A DNA stretch of 64,000 bases. Origin: Saccharomycopsis malanga (lineage: Eukaryota > Ascomycota > Saccharomycetes > Ascoideales > Saccharomycopsidaceae). Positions 9,778-20,231 of this stretch are shown here, in pieces. A program made the translations under genes and the position numbers. Each line of letters opens with the position of its first letter. The first letter of the stretch is position 1. The notes under the pieces are model-generated. The model was not told where the DNA came from. It was given only the letters and a program-made list of their open reading frames with translations, and searched no databases. Location: NCBI GenBank assembly GCA_004014935.1, contig CP025322.1, forward strand, positions 1,798,001 through 1,862,000, read 5' to 3'.

Positions 9778-10770
9778 TCAAAAATTGATTTTATATTTTT
9801 TTTCTTCAACATTCAGCTCCATTTCACTTTTTTCTATCTCGTTGTAAAACCTTTTCTTCTGGTTACCAAGCATGTACCGTGCACTTCCATTGTCGCTGAT
9901 ACTGTAGTTTTTGGGGTTATAAAATTTGTCTTCTTTCAACAGAACCTCTGGTAATTCTGGCAAATTATGTTCGTTTTTCACTCCTATACGGATTTGAATA
10001 AACTTTTCCTTTTCTGTTGGATATAAATTGACCAAGTTGCTATAATTGTAATTGTGAATATAAAGTTCTAAAATTTCAAAGAGTGCCTCATTAACAAGAC
10101 TTCTAGTACAGCTATACTTTTGTGAAGGTAAAGGAAATACGGAAGTGACTTCTTTGAACTTGGCGGCGATAATGATACAAGCAATAGCAACGGCATGAGG
10201 AGGCACTTTGAGAGCAATTTCGGTCTGGAATGAGTCAAATGCAATTATGTATGCCAAATAGGTAAGCTCAAACGGAAGATCCAAATCTTTGGCGATTTTT
10301 ATAAGAAGTTCATCAACATGATAAGTACGGAAATCAAAACTGATGGTCTCCAACATTTTCTTTTCTATGTTTAAGATTACTCTTTTACTCTCCTCAACGA
10401 CTTCATTGACATTAGAAGTGTTTCGTAGCGGATTGGCAGCAATGATGATATCACGAAGCTTCTTTATAGTGTCCTCATTTTTGCTTGCTATGAAAAGAGA
10501 TGTGATTGCCACATCAAGATTAGTCAGAGTGCTGAAGTTGTTGTAAAGATAGTATCGCTGATAATATAACATGGCAGTTTCAAGAGTCCGTGTAGGGAAT
10601 TTTAGAATTCTGGTTAAACTCGAAAGAAAGTTCAACACTTGTGATATTCTTTGCTTGTATGTTGGGTAGTCGGGTATAGTCTTCATCTGCAAACACTTTA
10701 TTGCGTTAGAAGTTAGGTACGGCCGCGAAAGCTGTATTGAAGAGTTAAACGGTTTGTCAAAGTTTGACAT
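9778..10770 (-). CDS. CTK2: Ctk2-type cyclin, CTD kinase I subunit
   Basis: A cyclin-fold subunit of the CTDK-I complex (Ctk1-Ctk2-Ctk3), which phosphorylates Ser2 of the RNA polymerase II C-terminal domain during elongation. The product has 330 residues from the ATG at 10770. The N-terminus matches the family (QLSRPYLTSNAIKCLQ, then IPDYPTYKQRISQVLNFL). The first cyclin box includes LKFPTRTLETAMLYYQRYYL and the second VPPHAVAIACIIIAAKF. The C-terminal 70 residues are less conserved. Bur2 and cyclin K relatives are the alternatives, but the FPTRTLETA and DYPTY motifs fit Ctk2 best. Convergent with SLU7. Confidence 0.85.
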   Translation of the reverse strand: MSNFDKPFNSSIQLSRPYLTSNAIKCLQMKTIPDYPTYKQRISQVLNFLSSLTRILKFPTRTLETAMLYYQRYYLYNNFSTLTNLDVAITSLFIASKNEDTIKKLRDIIIAANPLRNTSNVNEVVEESKRVILNIEKKMLETISFDFRTYHVDELLIKIAKDLDLPFELTYLAYIIAFDSFQTEIALKVPPHAVAIACIIIAAKFKEVTSVFPLPSQKYSCTRSLVNEALFEILELYIHNYNYSNLVNLYPTEKEKFIQIRIGVKNEHNLPELPEVLLKEDKFYNPKNYSISDNGSARYMLGNQKKRFYNEIEKSEMELNVEEKKYKINF

Positions 10771-12718
10771 GGTGATCTATTACTGTCCAATATCAAAAAT
10801 TGTTGATGTTCACAAGAAAAGTATCACTGAATTGCGCCACTTGAAAGTATATAACGTTCTCACTAAATCGTATAGATTACTCTTCAATAAATTCAGGCTC
10901 CTTTTAAGGTTTAAAACACAGTAAAATTATTGTTCTATACCTGTATAGAATGACCAGCCTTGATATTTCACTCAAAAATTTTAATATTGATGACAGTGGT
11001 ACGTAACCATATAACCCAACCTGTCAAAGTGGCAATATGGGTGGAAGGCGGTCACTACGAATTAATTAGCTGAATTCTTTTGGTGGAACTGGACAACTGC
11101 CATTGGTTACCAAAACATGGGGATCTATCTGCTGCTGTAGATTACGCTAGCAGATGTGCAAATTTTGCTTGCAAAGCTTTGAATGCAAAATGAATTTTAT
11201 CAATAATTTTGAATCACGGCCGATTATCAAACTTACAAAATAGACCTGTTGTTCCTTTGCGAGCCCTGCCTAGAATATGTACATGGGCTGGCGACTAGCT
11301 CATATGAGCCCTATTATATAATTTAAAAAATAAGCGCTTTACTAAGAATGGATGTGGCTAGGCAATATACAACTCAATTATTATTGTATAGCGCCATCTA
11401 AACTTGTCCTTTGCAACTTATAAAGCATGGTAATGTCTTGAACCAACTAACTGTCTCAAAATGTCCACACTCTCGGCTCAAAACGATATTCCTACTCAAA
11501 AGAACATTTTTGCCACATGGTATTATGCTCTTCAACCAGGGACAACCAACAGCAAGCTTTGTGCGGTAAGCGCATCTTCTATATATCACTATAAACTACC
11601 CATTATCAATGGCAAATCTTGCCATGCTTGAATTAGCTTACCAGTTCCAACTGACTGTAGCACATTCAATTAACAAGTGGCGCCATGAAGAAAATGTCGT
11701 CAGACATTTTTTGAGTTGTTTCCTCAGGAATTTTGTCCTTGGTTGGTGTAAGGAGTTTATAGTGTTATGTCCGGGTGTGCTTGCTTCCATACCATTAGTA
11801 AATTATAGATATACTAGCTCATAATTTAGTTCAATAGTTCATACGGATGGAAGAAATAAAATGGGCTGGTGTGTAGTTGTAATACTCTGACTGACTTGAA
11901 AGAAATTTATCAACTGTCGATAAGACCAAACAGCATTATGAGTGGCATGCTTTACCGATTAAGCTATAATTCTGTCATTTACATAGAATTACATATTCTT
12001 CTTAGTATATAATTATACTTTCTTAATAGATTGGTCATATAAGATAAATTATTAAAATATATCTATTAGGTAATGGAAGTTATTTTATAAACAAATATAA
12101 AATATATAAAAATTGTACTTCAAGAAAAGAAGTAACTAATTTCAATGATGTAAGACCAAACAGCAAGAAGTCCTTGGTAGTAGCAGTGGAAGTACTGAAT
12201 ATATTACTAGTAGTTGGAAAAGCATTTTGCGTAAATGTTTTTGTATTTTATTAGCAATGGTACGATAATAGTTGTAATCTTGTTTTCTGTAAAGTTGAGA
12301 AAATTATGGTATTGACTCCATAACTTTATAAGGATATAGTGATACATATGTAGTGGTTTTGGTTAAATTCTTCCCTTGCACCCTTGAAAAAGTTGATAAT
12401 TTTCACTTTAATTTTGAAATGATTTGTATGTTTAAAATTGTACTACTAGTGATGAGCACATATATGTTTCTTATTTTATCAAGTTTATTTTTACAATTAA
12501 TGGTCCCATTTAATCCACATGCAAGTGCAGCTGTCTATAATACGATCTAGACAAACGTCTAGTGCTTACTTTCCAATCCATCGGGTGTTCAGGAAAGACA
12601 GCGAGAAGTTTACAATGGCCGGGACATACTAGGGTTTTTTCCCACTCGGTTTTACCAAAAGTCCCTTTAGACATAGAGCGTACATAAGAACTACTATGTG
12701 CTGGGCTCGAAATATAAG

Positions 12719-12759
<41 letters not shown>

Positions 12760-13203
12760 GGTTCAATTTTTGGTTTATGGTTGCTTGATAAAATACACCA
12801 AATCTGCAATAGAATAAGAAAGAGAAAAATAGTAAAAAGTAGAAAAGTTGTTTTCTGGTAGCACAAGTCGAGTGTACTGGCATGAAATTACTTTCATTAT
12901 GGACTACAAATTTAAAACTTAGTATTATTATTGGTCAATTGAATGAGCTCAATAAAAATAACAGACATAAAGGTATTGTTAATATTATTTTTCATTACTT
13001 TGTTTTGCTTGCATCTACTATAGTAGAGTTTCTATGAATATCTTTCAGCCTATTTTAACTAGTCGCGCGCACCTGTCAGAAAAGCTCGCTTAACTACTAG
13101 CACGTGTAGACACTTTTTCTAGAAGTATTATAGAGACGGCGGCGCTCCTTCATATTAGCAACTCATTGCTTGTAATTTACTAATTACAATTCAACAAGAC
13201 GAC
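10771..13203. other. long spacer between CTK2 and the Mrp8-like gene
   Basis: Contains a truncated SINE-like copy (K, 12518-12759). Elsewhere only short unsupported frames are seen, for example 57 codons from 11461 and 71 codons from 11609. A tRNA-like D arm lies on the minus strand near 11893-11975. The 15-mer TAAGACCAAACAGCA occurs twice (about 11922 and 12150). A CACGTG box at 13101-13106 belongs to the downstream promoter. Confidence 0.6.
12518..12759 (+). mobile_element. SINE-like repeat, 5'-truncated copy with long tail (K)
   Basis: Starts inside the body at GCAAGTGCAGCTGTCT and continues through CTAGTGCTTACTTTCC, CCCACTCGGTTTTACC and GTCCCTTTAGACATAGAGCG. It ends at GTGCTGGGCTCGAAATATAAG followed by about 13 TTA units (12720-12759). 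The long uninterrupted tail and the good match to other copies suggest a fairly young insertion. Confidence 0.85.
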
Positions 13204-13818
13204 ATGTCCGAGGACCTGGAAAAAGCTGCCAAGAGAGCGCGTGCTAGAGAGGCGCTTAGGAGTCAGATAGAGGCATTGACCAGCGGAAATCTTGTACAAA
13301 CGTTGTCAGCGGCCCAGGGTTTGAGTAGTTTTGTACGCAAAGATGATGATGATAACCATGAGAGCACGTCTAAAGATGCAACTGATTATGCTACAAATGA
13401 GGACATTATACAGTTAGTTGAAGAGCTCCAGGGCCAATTAGATATTATGGAGGAGCGCTCTATTCGTAGAAGTATTAATATAGTGATTACGGACGAAACG
13501 CAGCCTCTTGCGCCACTATTAGACGCTGATGGACAGGAACCGCCAAAAGGGATGTTTCCGGAAAACTTGAAACAGTTCAAGGCACTTAAAGAGGAAGATA
13601 TACTCAGCTTGTGTAGGTTTTATCAGCTTTTACCAGCCACTGAGGAAGATACACAACAGTTGGAAGACTTTCTTTCTGACAAGATTGAAAAATTGTCTTA
13701 CAATGATGATACCCAGCCAGATGCAAGCAAGTACACTAAAGAAGACATCGACAATTTGCACGATAAATTAGCGCGCTACGTGGGCGTCAGACACCGCAGA
13801 ATAAAGGGAAATTGGTAG
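13204..13818 (+). CDS. small conserved coiled-coil protein, possibly Mrp8-like
   Basis: 204 residues from the ATG at 13204 (MSEDLEKAAKRARARE). The N-terminus is a charged helix (about 1-35), residues 50-100 form a second predicted coiled segment (IIQLVEELQGQLDIMEERS), and the C-terminal half holds FPENLKQFKALKEEDILSLCRFYQLLP (quoted in part: CRFYQLLP near 140). I do not recognise a catalytic motif or a membrane segment. The layout and the FYxLLP region recall yeast Mrp8, a poorly understood sumoylated protein, but this is a weak recollection. A CACGTG box lies 98 bp upstream. Followed in the same direction by MCR1. Confidence 0.75.
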   Translation: MSEDLEKAAKRARAREALRSQIEALTSGNLVQTLSAAQGLSSFVRKDDDDNHESTSKDATDYATNEDIIQLVEELQGQLDIMEERSIRRSINIVITDETQPLAPLLDADGQEPPKGMFPENLKQFKALKEEDILSLCRFYQLLPATEEDTQQLEDFLSDKIEKLSYNDDTQPDASKYTKEDIDNLHDKLARYVGVRHRRIKGNW

Positions 13819-13946
13819 TTTATATATGTGTATATCAAGGACTATAAATATACACTTGAAACTAGTAACTGGCTTCTTGCACTCTGTATGCAACAGTCTT
13901 CGGCGTGTTTTTTTCTGCAACTATCATTAGGAGGCACGTTAGGAGT

Positions 13947-13952
13947 CACGTG
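13947..13952 (+). promoter_or_regulatory. CACGTG (Cbf1-type) box upstream of MCR1
   Basis: GTCACGTGA is a perfect core for the bHLH factor Cbf1, about 250 bp before the chosen MCR1 start. A second CACGTG lies at 13101-13106, upstream of the preceding gene. Confidence 0.55.
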
Positions 13953-14198
13953 ATGTGATATCATATAGAACCGTGTGATTGGTGCAGGTGTGGTGGATAT
14001 AGCAGCTTTTGGCGCACTTGCGATGATGTCTCCTTCTTTCATCAGGTTACCGTAACGCCCAATCAAGAACGACTTTTTCCAGTTTTAACCCGCACAACCT
14101 GGAATTACTAAATATACAAATTTATGAAGATAAATTCTCGTCATATAGCATTCTATAGAACAGCCGGTATCAAATATTCCTCATCGTACTATCTCACA

Positions 14199-15080
14199 AT
14201 GGCTTCTAGAAAGATCACCTTTTCTGCTCTTGCTGTTGCTGGCGCTGCCAGTGCCTACTACTTGTACTCTACTAGAGTTGCTCCTGCTGCTGTTGCTGTT
14301 GCCCCACCAAAGGCTTTCAACGACCCTAACCAATGGATTGATTTGAAATTGAAGTCTTTCAGGGACGTTTCTCCAGACGCCAGAGAGTTCAATTTTGAAT
14401 TGCCATCTCCAGAGCACGTTTCTGGTTTGGAAACAGCCTCCTTAGTCTTTGGTAAATATGTTACTGCCAAAGGTAACAATGTTATTAGACCTTACACCCC
14501 AGTCAGCTCCACCGACCAAAAGGGAATCATACAATTCGTCATCAAAAAGTACCCAAATAGTAAGTTTGGTACTCACATCTTCAGCTTGCAACCAAACGAC
14601 ACTGTGAGCTTCAAAGGTCCAATTCAAAAGTGGAAATGGACTCCTAACCAATTTGAAGAAGTTACCTTGATTGGTGGTGGCTCTGGTATCACTCCATTGT
14701 TCCAAATTTTGAGAACCATTGCTGAAAATCCAGAAGACAAGACAAAAGTTCATTTGATTTACGGTAACAAGACCCCAGCTGACATCTTGTTGAGAGAAGA
14801 CCTCGACAACTATGCTAAAAAGTTCCCTGAGCAAGTTAAGGTTGATTATTTTGTTGACAAGCCAGACGAAAGCTTTAAGGGTCATGTCGGCTTTATTTCA
14901 AAAGACTACTTGGAAAAGAACATTCCAAAGCCAAGCGACAAGACTCACGTTTTTGTTTGTGGTCCAGATGGCTTGTACAAGGCTATCTCAGGTATGAAAG
15001 CTGGCAAGACCGACCAAGGTGAAGTCACTGGTGCTTTGAAAGATTTGAACTACGATAAAAACACTGTTTTCAAATTTTAA
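14199..15080 (+). CDS. MCR1: Mcr1 mitochondrial NADH-cytochrome b5 reductase
   Basis: A flavoprotein that passes electrons from NADH to cytochrome b5-type acceptors at the mitochondrial outer membrane and intermembrane space, used for sterol synthesis and antioxidant D-erythroascorbate. I chose the ATG at 14199 (MASRKITFSALAVAG, 293 residues), which gives a typical N-terminal membrane/signal segment of about 20 residues. An in-frame ATG at 14124 would add 25 residues. The FAD-binding motif RPYTPVSS is near residues 94-101, GGGSGITPLFQILR near 165-178 binds nucleotide, and CGPDGLY near 260 is the NADH site. The C-terminus ends in F as in relatives. Codon use is strongly biased (TTG, GGT, CCA), which suggests high expression. 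Confidence 0.93.
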   Translation: MASRKITFSALAVAGAASAYYLYSTRVAPAAVAVAPPKAFNDPNQWIDLKLKSFRDVSPDAREFNFELPSPEHVSGLETASLVFGKYVTAKGNNVIRPYTPVSSTDQKGIIQFVIKKYPNSKFGTHIFSLQPNDTVSFKGPIQKWKWTPNQFEEVTLIGGGSGITPLFQILRTIAENPEDKTKVHLIYGNKTPADILLREDLDNYAKKFPEQVKVDYFVDKPDESFKGHVGFISKDYLEKNIPKPSDKTHVFVCGPDGLYKAISGMKAGKTDQGEVTGALKDLNYDKNTVFKF

Positions 15081-15127
15081 GTTGTGTGAGCGTAATAACA
15101 CTTTTACATTTCAATACATATTTATGC

Positions 15128-15322
15128 TTAAACTGTCTTCTGTAGCAATAATCTAATATTAGGGAATAAGCGTTGTGCAAAACGCAAATTGTCCTTGAGA
15201 AGTTGATGCATTCTTTTGGTCAAAAGATGTTGAACTTCTGAGATAATTTGTATATCATTGGTGGTAAACTCATTTATTCTATGTTTTGCTCTTCTGATAG
15301 CCCTTCTCTTTGAGCCCCTCAT
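15128..15322 (-). CDS. hypothetical small basic protein
   Basis: 64 residues from the ATG at 15322 (MRGSKRRAIRRAKHRINEF). The frame stays open for 14 more codons to a GTG preceded directly by a stop. It is rich in Arg, Lys and Leu and looks helical (EVQHLLTKRMHQLL, RFAQRLFPNIRLLLQ). The stop lies 48 bp from the convergent MCR1 stop, which is ordinary gene spacing. I do not recognise a family. A spliced first exon upstream is possible, since the region before it is unclear, but no convincing donor was found. It could be a chance frame. Confidence 0.35.
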   Translation of the reverse strand: MRGSKRRAIRRAKHRINEFTTNDIQIISEVQHLLTKRMHQLLKDNLRFAQRLFPNIRLLLQKTV

Positions 15323-15364
15323 TTTATTCACTAATTTGTATTGGCTAGATTTATCAGGCAACAC

Positions 15365-15575
15365 TTAAGCCATTTGACATTTCCTATTTTCGTTATTTTT
15401 AAGAGTCTACACACTGGTAAATAGCCTGTGATTACCTTTTTAGGCATCTCACTGTTCTAATTCAATATTTAAGACTCTGTTTCCTATTTTATTTCAGACT
15501 TCTATCCTTTTATATAGTTAGCTATTGTTTTACCCATTCTCAGTTCAATACAAATCCATCCTAATATTACATGAT
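15365..15575 (-). mobile_element. LTR-like dispersed repeat fossil, copy 1
   Basis: On the minus strand it begins TGTAATATTAGGATGG, continues with GAGAATGGGTAAAAC and carries a TATATAAAAGG box. The same blocks occur in the same order near 35.8 kb. Size, TG start and internal TATA box suggest a solo LTR, degraded. The outer end (near 15365) is uncertain and no coding part is present. Confidence 0.4.
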
Positions 15576-16532
15576 TATGACAATACATATATTACTGAAA
15601 TAAGGGGTCAATTGAAGTTATTTTTTTCAAATATGATTTTGTCAAGTTATTTCACCTACCTCTGTATAGCTCGTCTATTTTCAAATTCGTGGTAACTACT
15701 TATTTTAGTAAAATGATTATTTTTACAATTATACCAATATAAACCTATTGGAAGGAAAGAAATTTTAGCAAAATAAAAACCAAAAACAAGTTGAAAGTAA
15801 AATGTTTACTGATAATAAAAAAATCAGTATTTCTGAGCAAACTGAAATTTATCAATTTTAACAATTAATTCCTTCATTTCTTGATTCTTATTTTTTCAAA
15901 AGATTTTGAAAAACCATTGTTTGTGTTAATCTATAGAAGTGAGTTTAAACGTAACATGATACTCGTGAATATTTGTATGCTTTAACTCTTATATACTAGA
16001 TTGTGTTGATACATTATCATTCCATAATGTATTTTTACAATGAGTACACCTCATACTAGCGCTCATGCATGTTGAAGACTTGCTGCTTACTATTAACACG
16101 GGCAATGTTATCTTAGACAAAGCACTTGATTTCCCCCCACAATCGTATGATATGATTGACAATCATAAACTCTTTTGAGACGTAATTGGACATTTGCTTT
16201 TCGCCTAGACATTCTCCCGCGCGAATATGCCAAAGTTGGATATTCGTATAGTGGGACGCACAATGCCCTTAATAGGCTTTTTACAGCCCGTGATAGTGGA
16301 ATTATCTTTGGTCAGGGGCAGAGGAGTGGTCCGAGAATTTCCCTTTTCTGCGATGATTTACAATTAGCTCTATACCTGGATGCTTTTAGTTTGTTCCAAT
16401 TGAGGAGCGAGGGGATCCCCCTCTCCCAGGAACGAATATATATACTTACAGATGTCCATGTTGTAAGCAGTAGCGTATATTCAGTATATAACCAACATTA
16501 TTTATTTATTTATTTAAACATTAATTTACAAT
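15576..16532. other. spacer and promoter of the BDH1-like gene
   Basis: AT-rich up to about 16070, then a more GC-balanced promoter. AGGGG or CCCCT (STRE or Mig1-like cores) occur at 16314-16318, 16410-16414 and 16418-16422, the last two forming an inverted pair around GAT. A TATATATA box lies at about 16436-16443, roughly 95 bp before the ATG. The open frame at 16175-16558 starts with TTG and is not supported. Confidence 0.6.
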
Positions 16533-17681
16533 ATGAGAGGTCTCCAGTATTTCGGTAATAAAGACATCAGGTTTTGCCATGACATTGAGGAACCTAAGAT
16601 CAGGGTTGACAAAGAGTTGGTGGTGGAGGTGGCATATTGCGGAATATGCGGCACTGATCTTCATGAATATTTAGAAGGACCAATCTTCCTTGCTGATGCT
16701 GAAAAAGCCGGTAATGAGCTTTCCAACGAGAAACTTCCTATGTGTATGGGACATGAGTTATCAGGAATTGTGCGTGAAGTAGGATCCAGTGTCACCACTT
16801 TGAAGCCTGGTGACCATGTTGTAGTTGAAGCTACAGCTCATTGTTCAGATAGAGCCAGAGTGCCTGAAAACAACCCACGTTTACATACTGCTACTTGTTC
16901 TGCCTGTCTTTCTGGAAAAACAAATTGTTGCAAATATCTCAGCTTTTTAGGTTTGGGCTACAGTGGAGGTGGACTTGCAGAGAAAGTGGTGGTTTCTGAA
17001 GACCATACTCTTAAAATTCCAGACACAATTCCTTTGGATGTTGCCGCATTAATTGAGCCACTTTCTGTAGCGTGGCATGCTGTCCGGATTGCAGGGGTCA
17101 AACCTGGCGATAATGCTTTAATCTTAGGAGCAGGACCTATTGGCTTGGCCACAATCCTTGCGCTCCATGGACACAAGGTCAACAAGGTAATTATTTCTGA
17201 ACCAGCAGAAATCAGAAGAATACAAGCAAAAAAATTGGGAGCTATTCCTTTCAATCCAACGGATTTCAAGGATACTCCATCTACTATTGAAGCATTGAAA
17301 ACCCTTTCTGGCGAAGGTATTCATTATGCATTTGATGCTTCTGGTATCAAACCTACCTTCGATACCGCAATTGGTGCCCTAGAGGCTGGTGGGGTAGCTG
17401 TCAACATTGCTATCTGGCCAGACCACGACATTGGCTTCAAACCAATGGATGTCACTTTACAAGAAAAGTTCTACACAGGATCAATGTGCTACACCAGACA
17501 AGATTTTGCCGAAGTGATTGAAGCTATCCATAATGGCTCCATTGATATCGAAACATGTAAGCATTTAATTACTGGCAAAGTCGCTCTTGAGGATAGCGTT
17601 GAAAAAGGTTTTCATGAATTAATTAATAATAAGGCTCATCATATCAAGATCTTGGTCACTCCTCATCAAATTCTTAGTTAA
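16533..17681 (+). CDS. BDH1: zinc-dependent 2,3-butanediol dehydrogenase family enzyme
   Basis: A medium-chain dehydrogenase/reductase with NAD(H), most like (R,R)-butanediol dehydrogenase, which interconverts acetoin and 2,3-butanediol in the cytosol. The 382 residues start at the ATG at 16533. Visible features are the catalytic zinc region CGICGTDLHEY (about 35-45) and GHELSGIVREVG (about 75-86), the structural zinc loop with CSACLSGKTNCC (about 124-135), GLGYSGGGLAEKVV, and the Rossmann motif GAGPIGLATILAL (about 199-211). Family length fits. The BDH1 name is by family resemblance; BDH2-like or xylitol/sorbitol-type activity cannot be excluded. Upstream STRE-like cores suggest stress or carbon-source control. 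Spaced about 1.2 kb from RPL6. Confidence 0.85.
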   Translation: MRGLQYFGNKDIRFCHDIEEPKIRVDKELVVEVAYCGICGTDLHEYLEGPIFLADAEKAGNELSNEKLPMCMGHELSGIVREVGSSVTTLKPGDHVVVEATAHCSDRARVPENNPRLHTATCSACLSGKTNCCKYLSFLGLGYSGGGLAEKVVVSEDHTLKIPDTIPLDVAALIEPLSVAWHAVRIAGVKPGDNALILGAGPIGLATILALHGHKVNKVIISEPAEIRRIQAKKLGAIPFNPTDFKDTPSTIEALKTLSGEGIHYAFDASGIKPTFDTAIGALEAGGVAVNIAIWPDHDIGFKPMDVTLQEKFYTGSMCYTRQDFAEVIEAIHNGSIDIETCKHLITGKVALEDSVEKGFHELINNKAHHIKILVTPHQILS

Positions 17682-18877
17682 TCATAGTATCGTGTTTTAT
17701 TACAGTATTATTAGTGCTTTGTCATATCATCAAATTTCTTCTACGTGCTAGCTTTCCTTCAGAATAAAATATTCTTTATTTCGAATTAGAATTGTAAAAT
17801 AGTGCTATTATTGATACACAGTAATTAAGCAACTATAGTGTATTGTAGTGACCCCACGTTGCTGTCGTTTTCTGCAAGATGCAGTAGCCCAATGTAGCCC
17901 CGCCCAGTCGTTTCGAAAATGACAGCTTGGACTAGCGAGGAGAATGAACTGAACACGATGCACTTTATAAAGCAGTGAATGATTAAAAAGTACTACAATA
18001 AAATGCAATCTTTACAAATGGTGCCATGGAAATAGTAGTTGTAGACTGTTTGGAATGACGCTATTGAGATTCAATATATGTAGGGCATTTACGTACTATC
18101 AATATGTATACTATTGATCCACGATTGTATTACCGTTACGGTATACGATACCAAAAACAACTTTAAAATTGTATGGCTAAAGACTACTTTTTTTGAGCCT
18201 TAATCAACTAATACGAGTAATTCAAAACTATCTGTCCCTTTTTTCAATAATTAACTATTGATGATATGTGTCGTAGTATAAATTGTTATTTTTTTACTTT
18301 CACGTCTTACGTATATATACCTACGAGTCTATACAAAAATTTCCATAGCTTCTCCCGCATTAATGAAATTTGTTCAACCTATTATGATTGATCAGTTTAC
18401 TTTGTATCCTTTGGGTGCAAAACTTGTATGTCACTTATCATATAGGCAAACCTATCCAACAACCAAAATAGGTAATCCAGTGTCCACACCTTTAGCCCTA
18501 TTACCAAAAACAAATCATGTCACATGCATATCCGTAGGGCTATTGGTGATATTATTTTTGATGTCACCTGACAGTATCTTTTTATGACACTAGACAGGGC
18601 GCATGAGGTACTCTATTTTCCTTTCCCGGTGGTGTCCGACATCCAAACACCAGAAGGCAGGCGCCAAACCCACGCACACAACCGCCACTCTGAGAGTTTT
18701 TCCAGCATTCACAAGTCGCAGTCACAGTTGGTTATGGTGGACCATAGTAGGAAAAACTCAAAGAAAAGTTCATTTTTTGAAATACAACCTTTGAATAAAA
18801 TAAGAGTCTCTCGAAGTGCTTGTTTAAAACTTATCAAGAGATATATTTTATACATCAACAGATAAAATAACATCAAA
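17682..18877. other. spacer with RPL6 promoter
   Basis: No gene is supported. A patch at about 17840-17960 is richer in G and C than its surroundings, without a coding frame. The RPL6 promoter lies at about 18600-18780 and holds AACCCACGCACAC, which loosely resembles a Rap1 site, plus neighbouring CA-rich blocks. No SINE-like block was found. Confidence 0.5.
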
Positions 18878-19838
18878 ATGGCCACTCAAGTTGTAAGTTG
18901 AAAGTGAAAGAGCAGCAAATAGCTGGAAATTATGGCATTATTATGAAAATACTGGTGGAAAGCGCGCTTTTTATCAAGCGTCGAGGAATCAAGAATAAAT
19001 GAATATAGAGCGTTTAGTTGTTATCACATTAGATTATCCAAAAGAAAGTACAGGCAGTTCCTACGTATTGTTACAATAGTTTAAGATTTTAGAGTTGGAC
19101 TTTAAATGTCACTCACATTACTTTCAAGAGTTACAATGATTCAAATCAATTTAAAGATGTGAGAAAATTTATCATGACAATATTCAAGTACATCAAGAAA
19201 CAAGAAACAGCCTCAAATATCCAAAAAAATATTTAAATATCGTATAAATTTCGCACCTTTTCATCAGTATTGAGTAATTATCGTTACATAAGACCCAACG
19301 TACTAACTTCATATAGGCACCAAAATGGTATCCAGCTGAGGATATCCCAGTTCCAAAAACCAGCAGAAAGAGTGTTCAACCACAAAAGTTGAGACCTTCT
19401 TTGGTTCCAGGTACTGTTTTGATCTTGTTGTCTGGTAACTTCAGAGGTAAGAGAGTTGTCTACTTGAAGCCTTTGGAAGACAACACCTTGTTGGTCACTG
19501 GTCCATTCAAGGTTAACGGTGTTCCATTGAGAAGAGTCAATGCCCGTTACGTCATTGCTACCTCTACCAAGGTCAACATCTCCTCTATTGATGTTACCAA
19601 ATTCGATGTTAAATACTTCGCCAAGGACAAGGCTACTAAGAAGACCAAGAAGTCTGAAGCTGAATTGTTCGACGAAAAAGACGCCAAGAAGACCGTCAAC
19701 CCAGAAAGAGTCGCTGACCAAAAGAAAGTCGACTCTGCTTTGATCTCTGAAATTAAGAAAACTCCATTATTGAAACAATACTTGGCTTCTACCTTCACCC
19801 TTAAGAAAGGTGACAAGCCACACTTATTGAAATTCTAA
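18878..19838 (+). CDS. RPL6: 60S ribosomal protein eL6, spliced
   Basis: A structural protein of the large ribosomal subunit. Exon 1 is 18878-18892 (MATQV) and exon 2 is 19317-19838, giving 178 residues. The 424-nt intron (18893-19316) has donor GTAAGT, a perfect TACTAAC branch at 19301-19307 and acceptor ATATAG, only 9 nt after the branch. The protein shows the family start [11 protein letters not shown], the KOW-like core [20 protein letters not shown] with KRVVYLK, and the C-terminal [16 protein letters not shown]. Codon choice is extreme (TTG, AAG, GGT, CCA), as expected for a highly expressed ribosomal gene. A short first exon with a long intron is typical of yeast ribosomal protein genes. 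Confidence 0.97.
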
Positions 19839-20231
19839 TTTTATTAAACAAACCTCGTCAACTTTTTTCTTTCTGTACCTCCCCTAACTAATGAGAATTA
19901 ATAATAACATGATTATATTTTTTCCCGTTGTCTCAACCCCGTTTTTTCTTCATTCTTGTATTCGTGTTCTATGTGGCTATTGTAGATGGGTTCTTTTTGG
20001 ATATCATTTTTTGTTTGTATAAACTTTTGGATATGCTATGCAAACCGTTTGGGTAAATACATACAGTTATATGTTCTGTATCACACAGTCTCTTTCTCCT
20101 GTATGAACACTACATTTTGTTTCGTTATAAGAAATTTGTGTCATTTATCTGAATATGTACATCTCTGGCTTTTATTCCGTTATGCGAGAGTAGTCCTAAA
20201 GTGTTTCAGCAGTGTTTTTTTATTATAATAG
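19839..20231. other. RPL6 3' flank
   Basis: T-rich DNA with the RPL6 3' end signals. An 80-codon ATG frame at 19986-20228 is rich in Phe, Cys and Tyr from T-rich sequence and is not supported as a gene. Confidence 0.55.

Noticed and set aside
11461-11824. Two short frames (57 and 71 codons) in the CTK2 spacer
   Set aside because: Both have ATG starts but no family resemblance, no clear splice link and no promoter signal.
16175-16558. A 127-codon gene upstream of the BDH1-like gene
   Set aside because: Starts with TTG, overlaps the BDH1-like start and covers its promoter elements; no recognised motif.
19986-20228. An 80-codon ATG frame after RPL6
   Set aside because: Composition is that of translated T-rich DNA (Phe, Cys, Tyr, Leu) with no domain; most likely chance.
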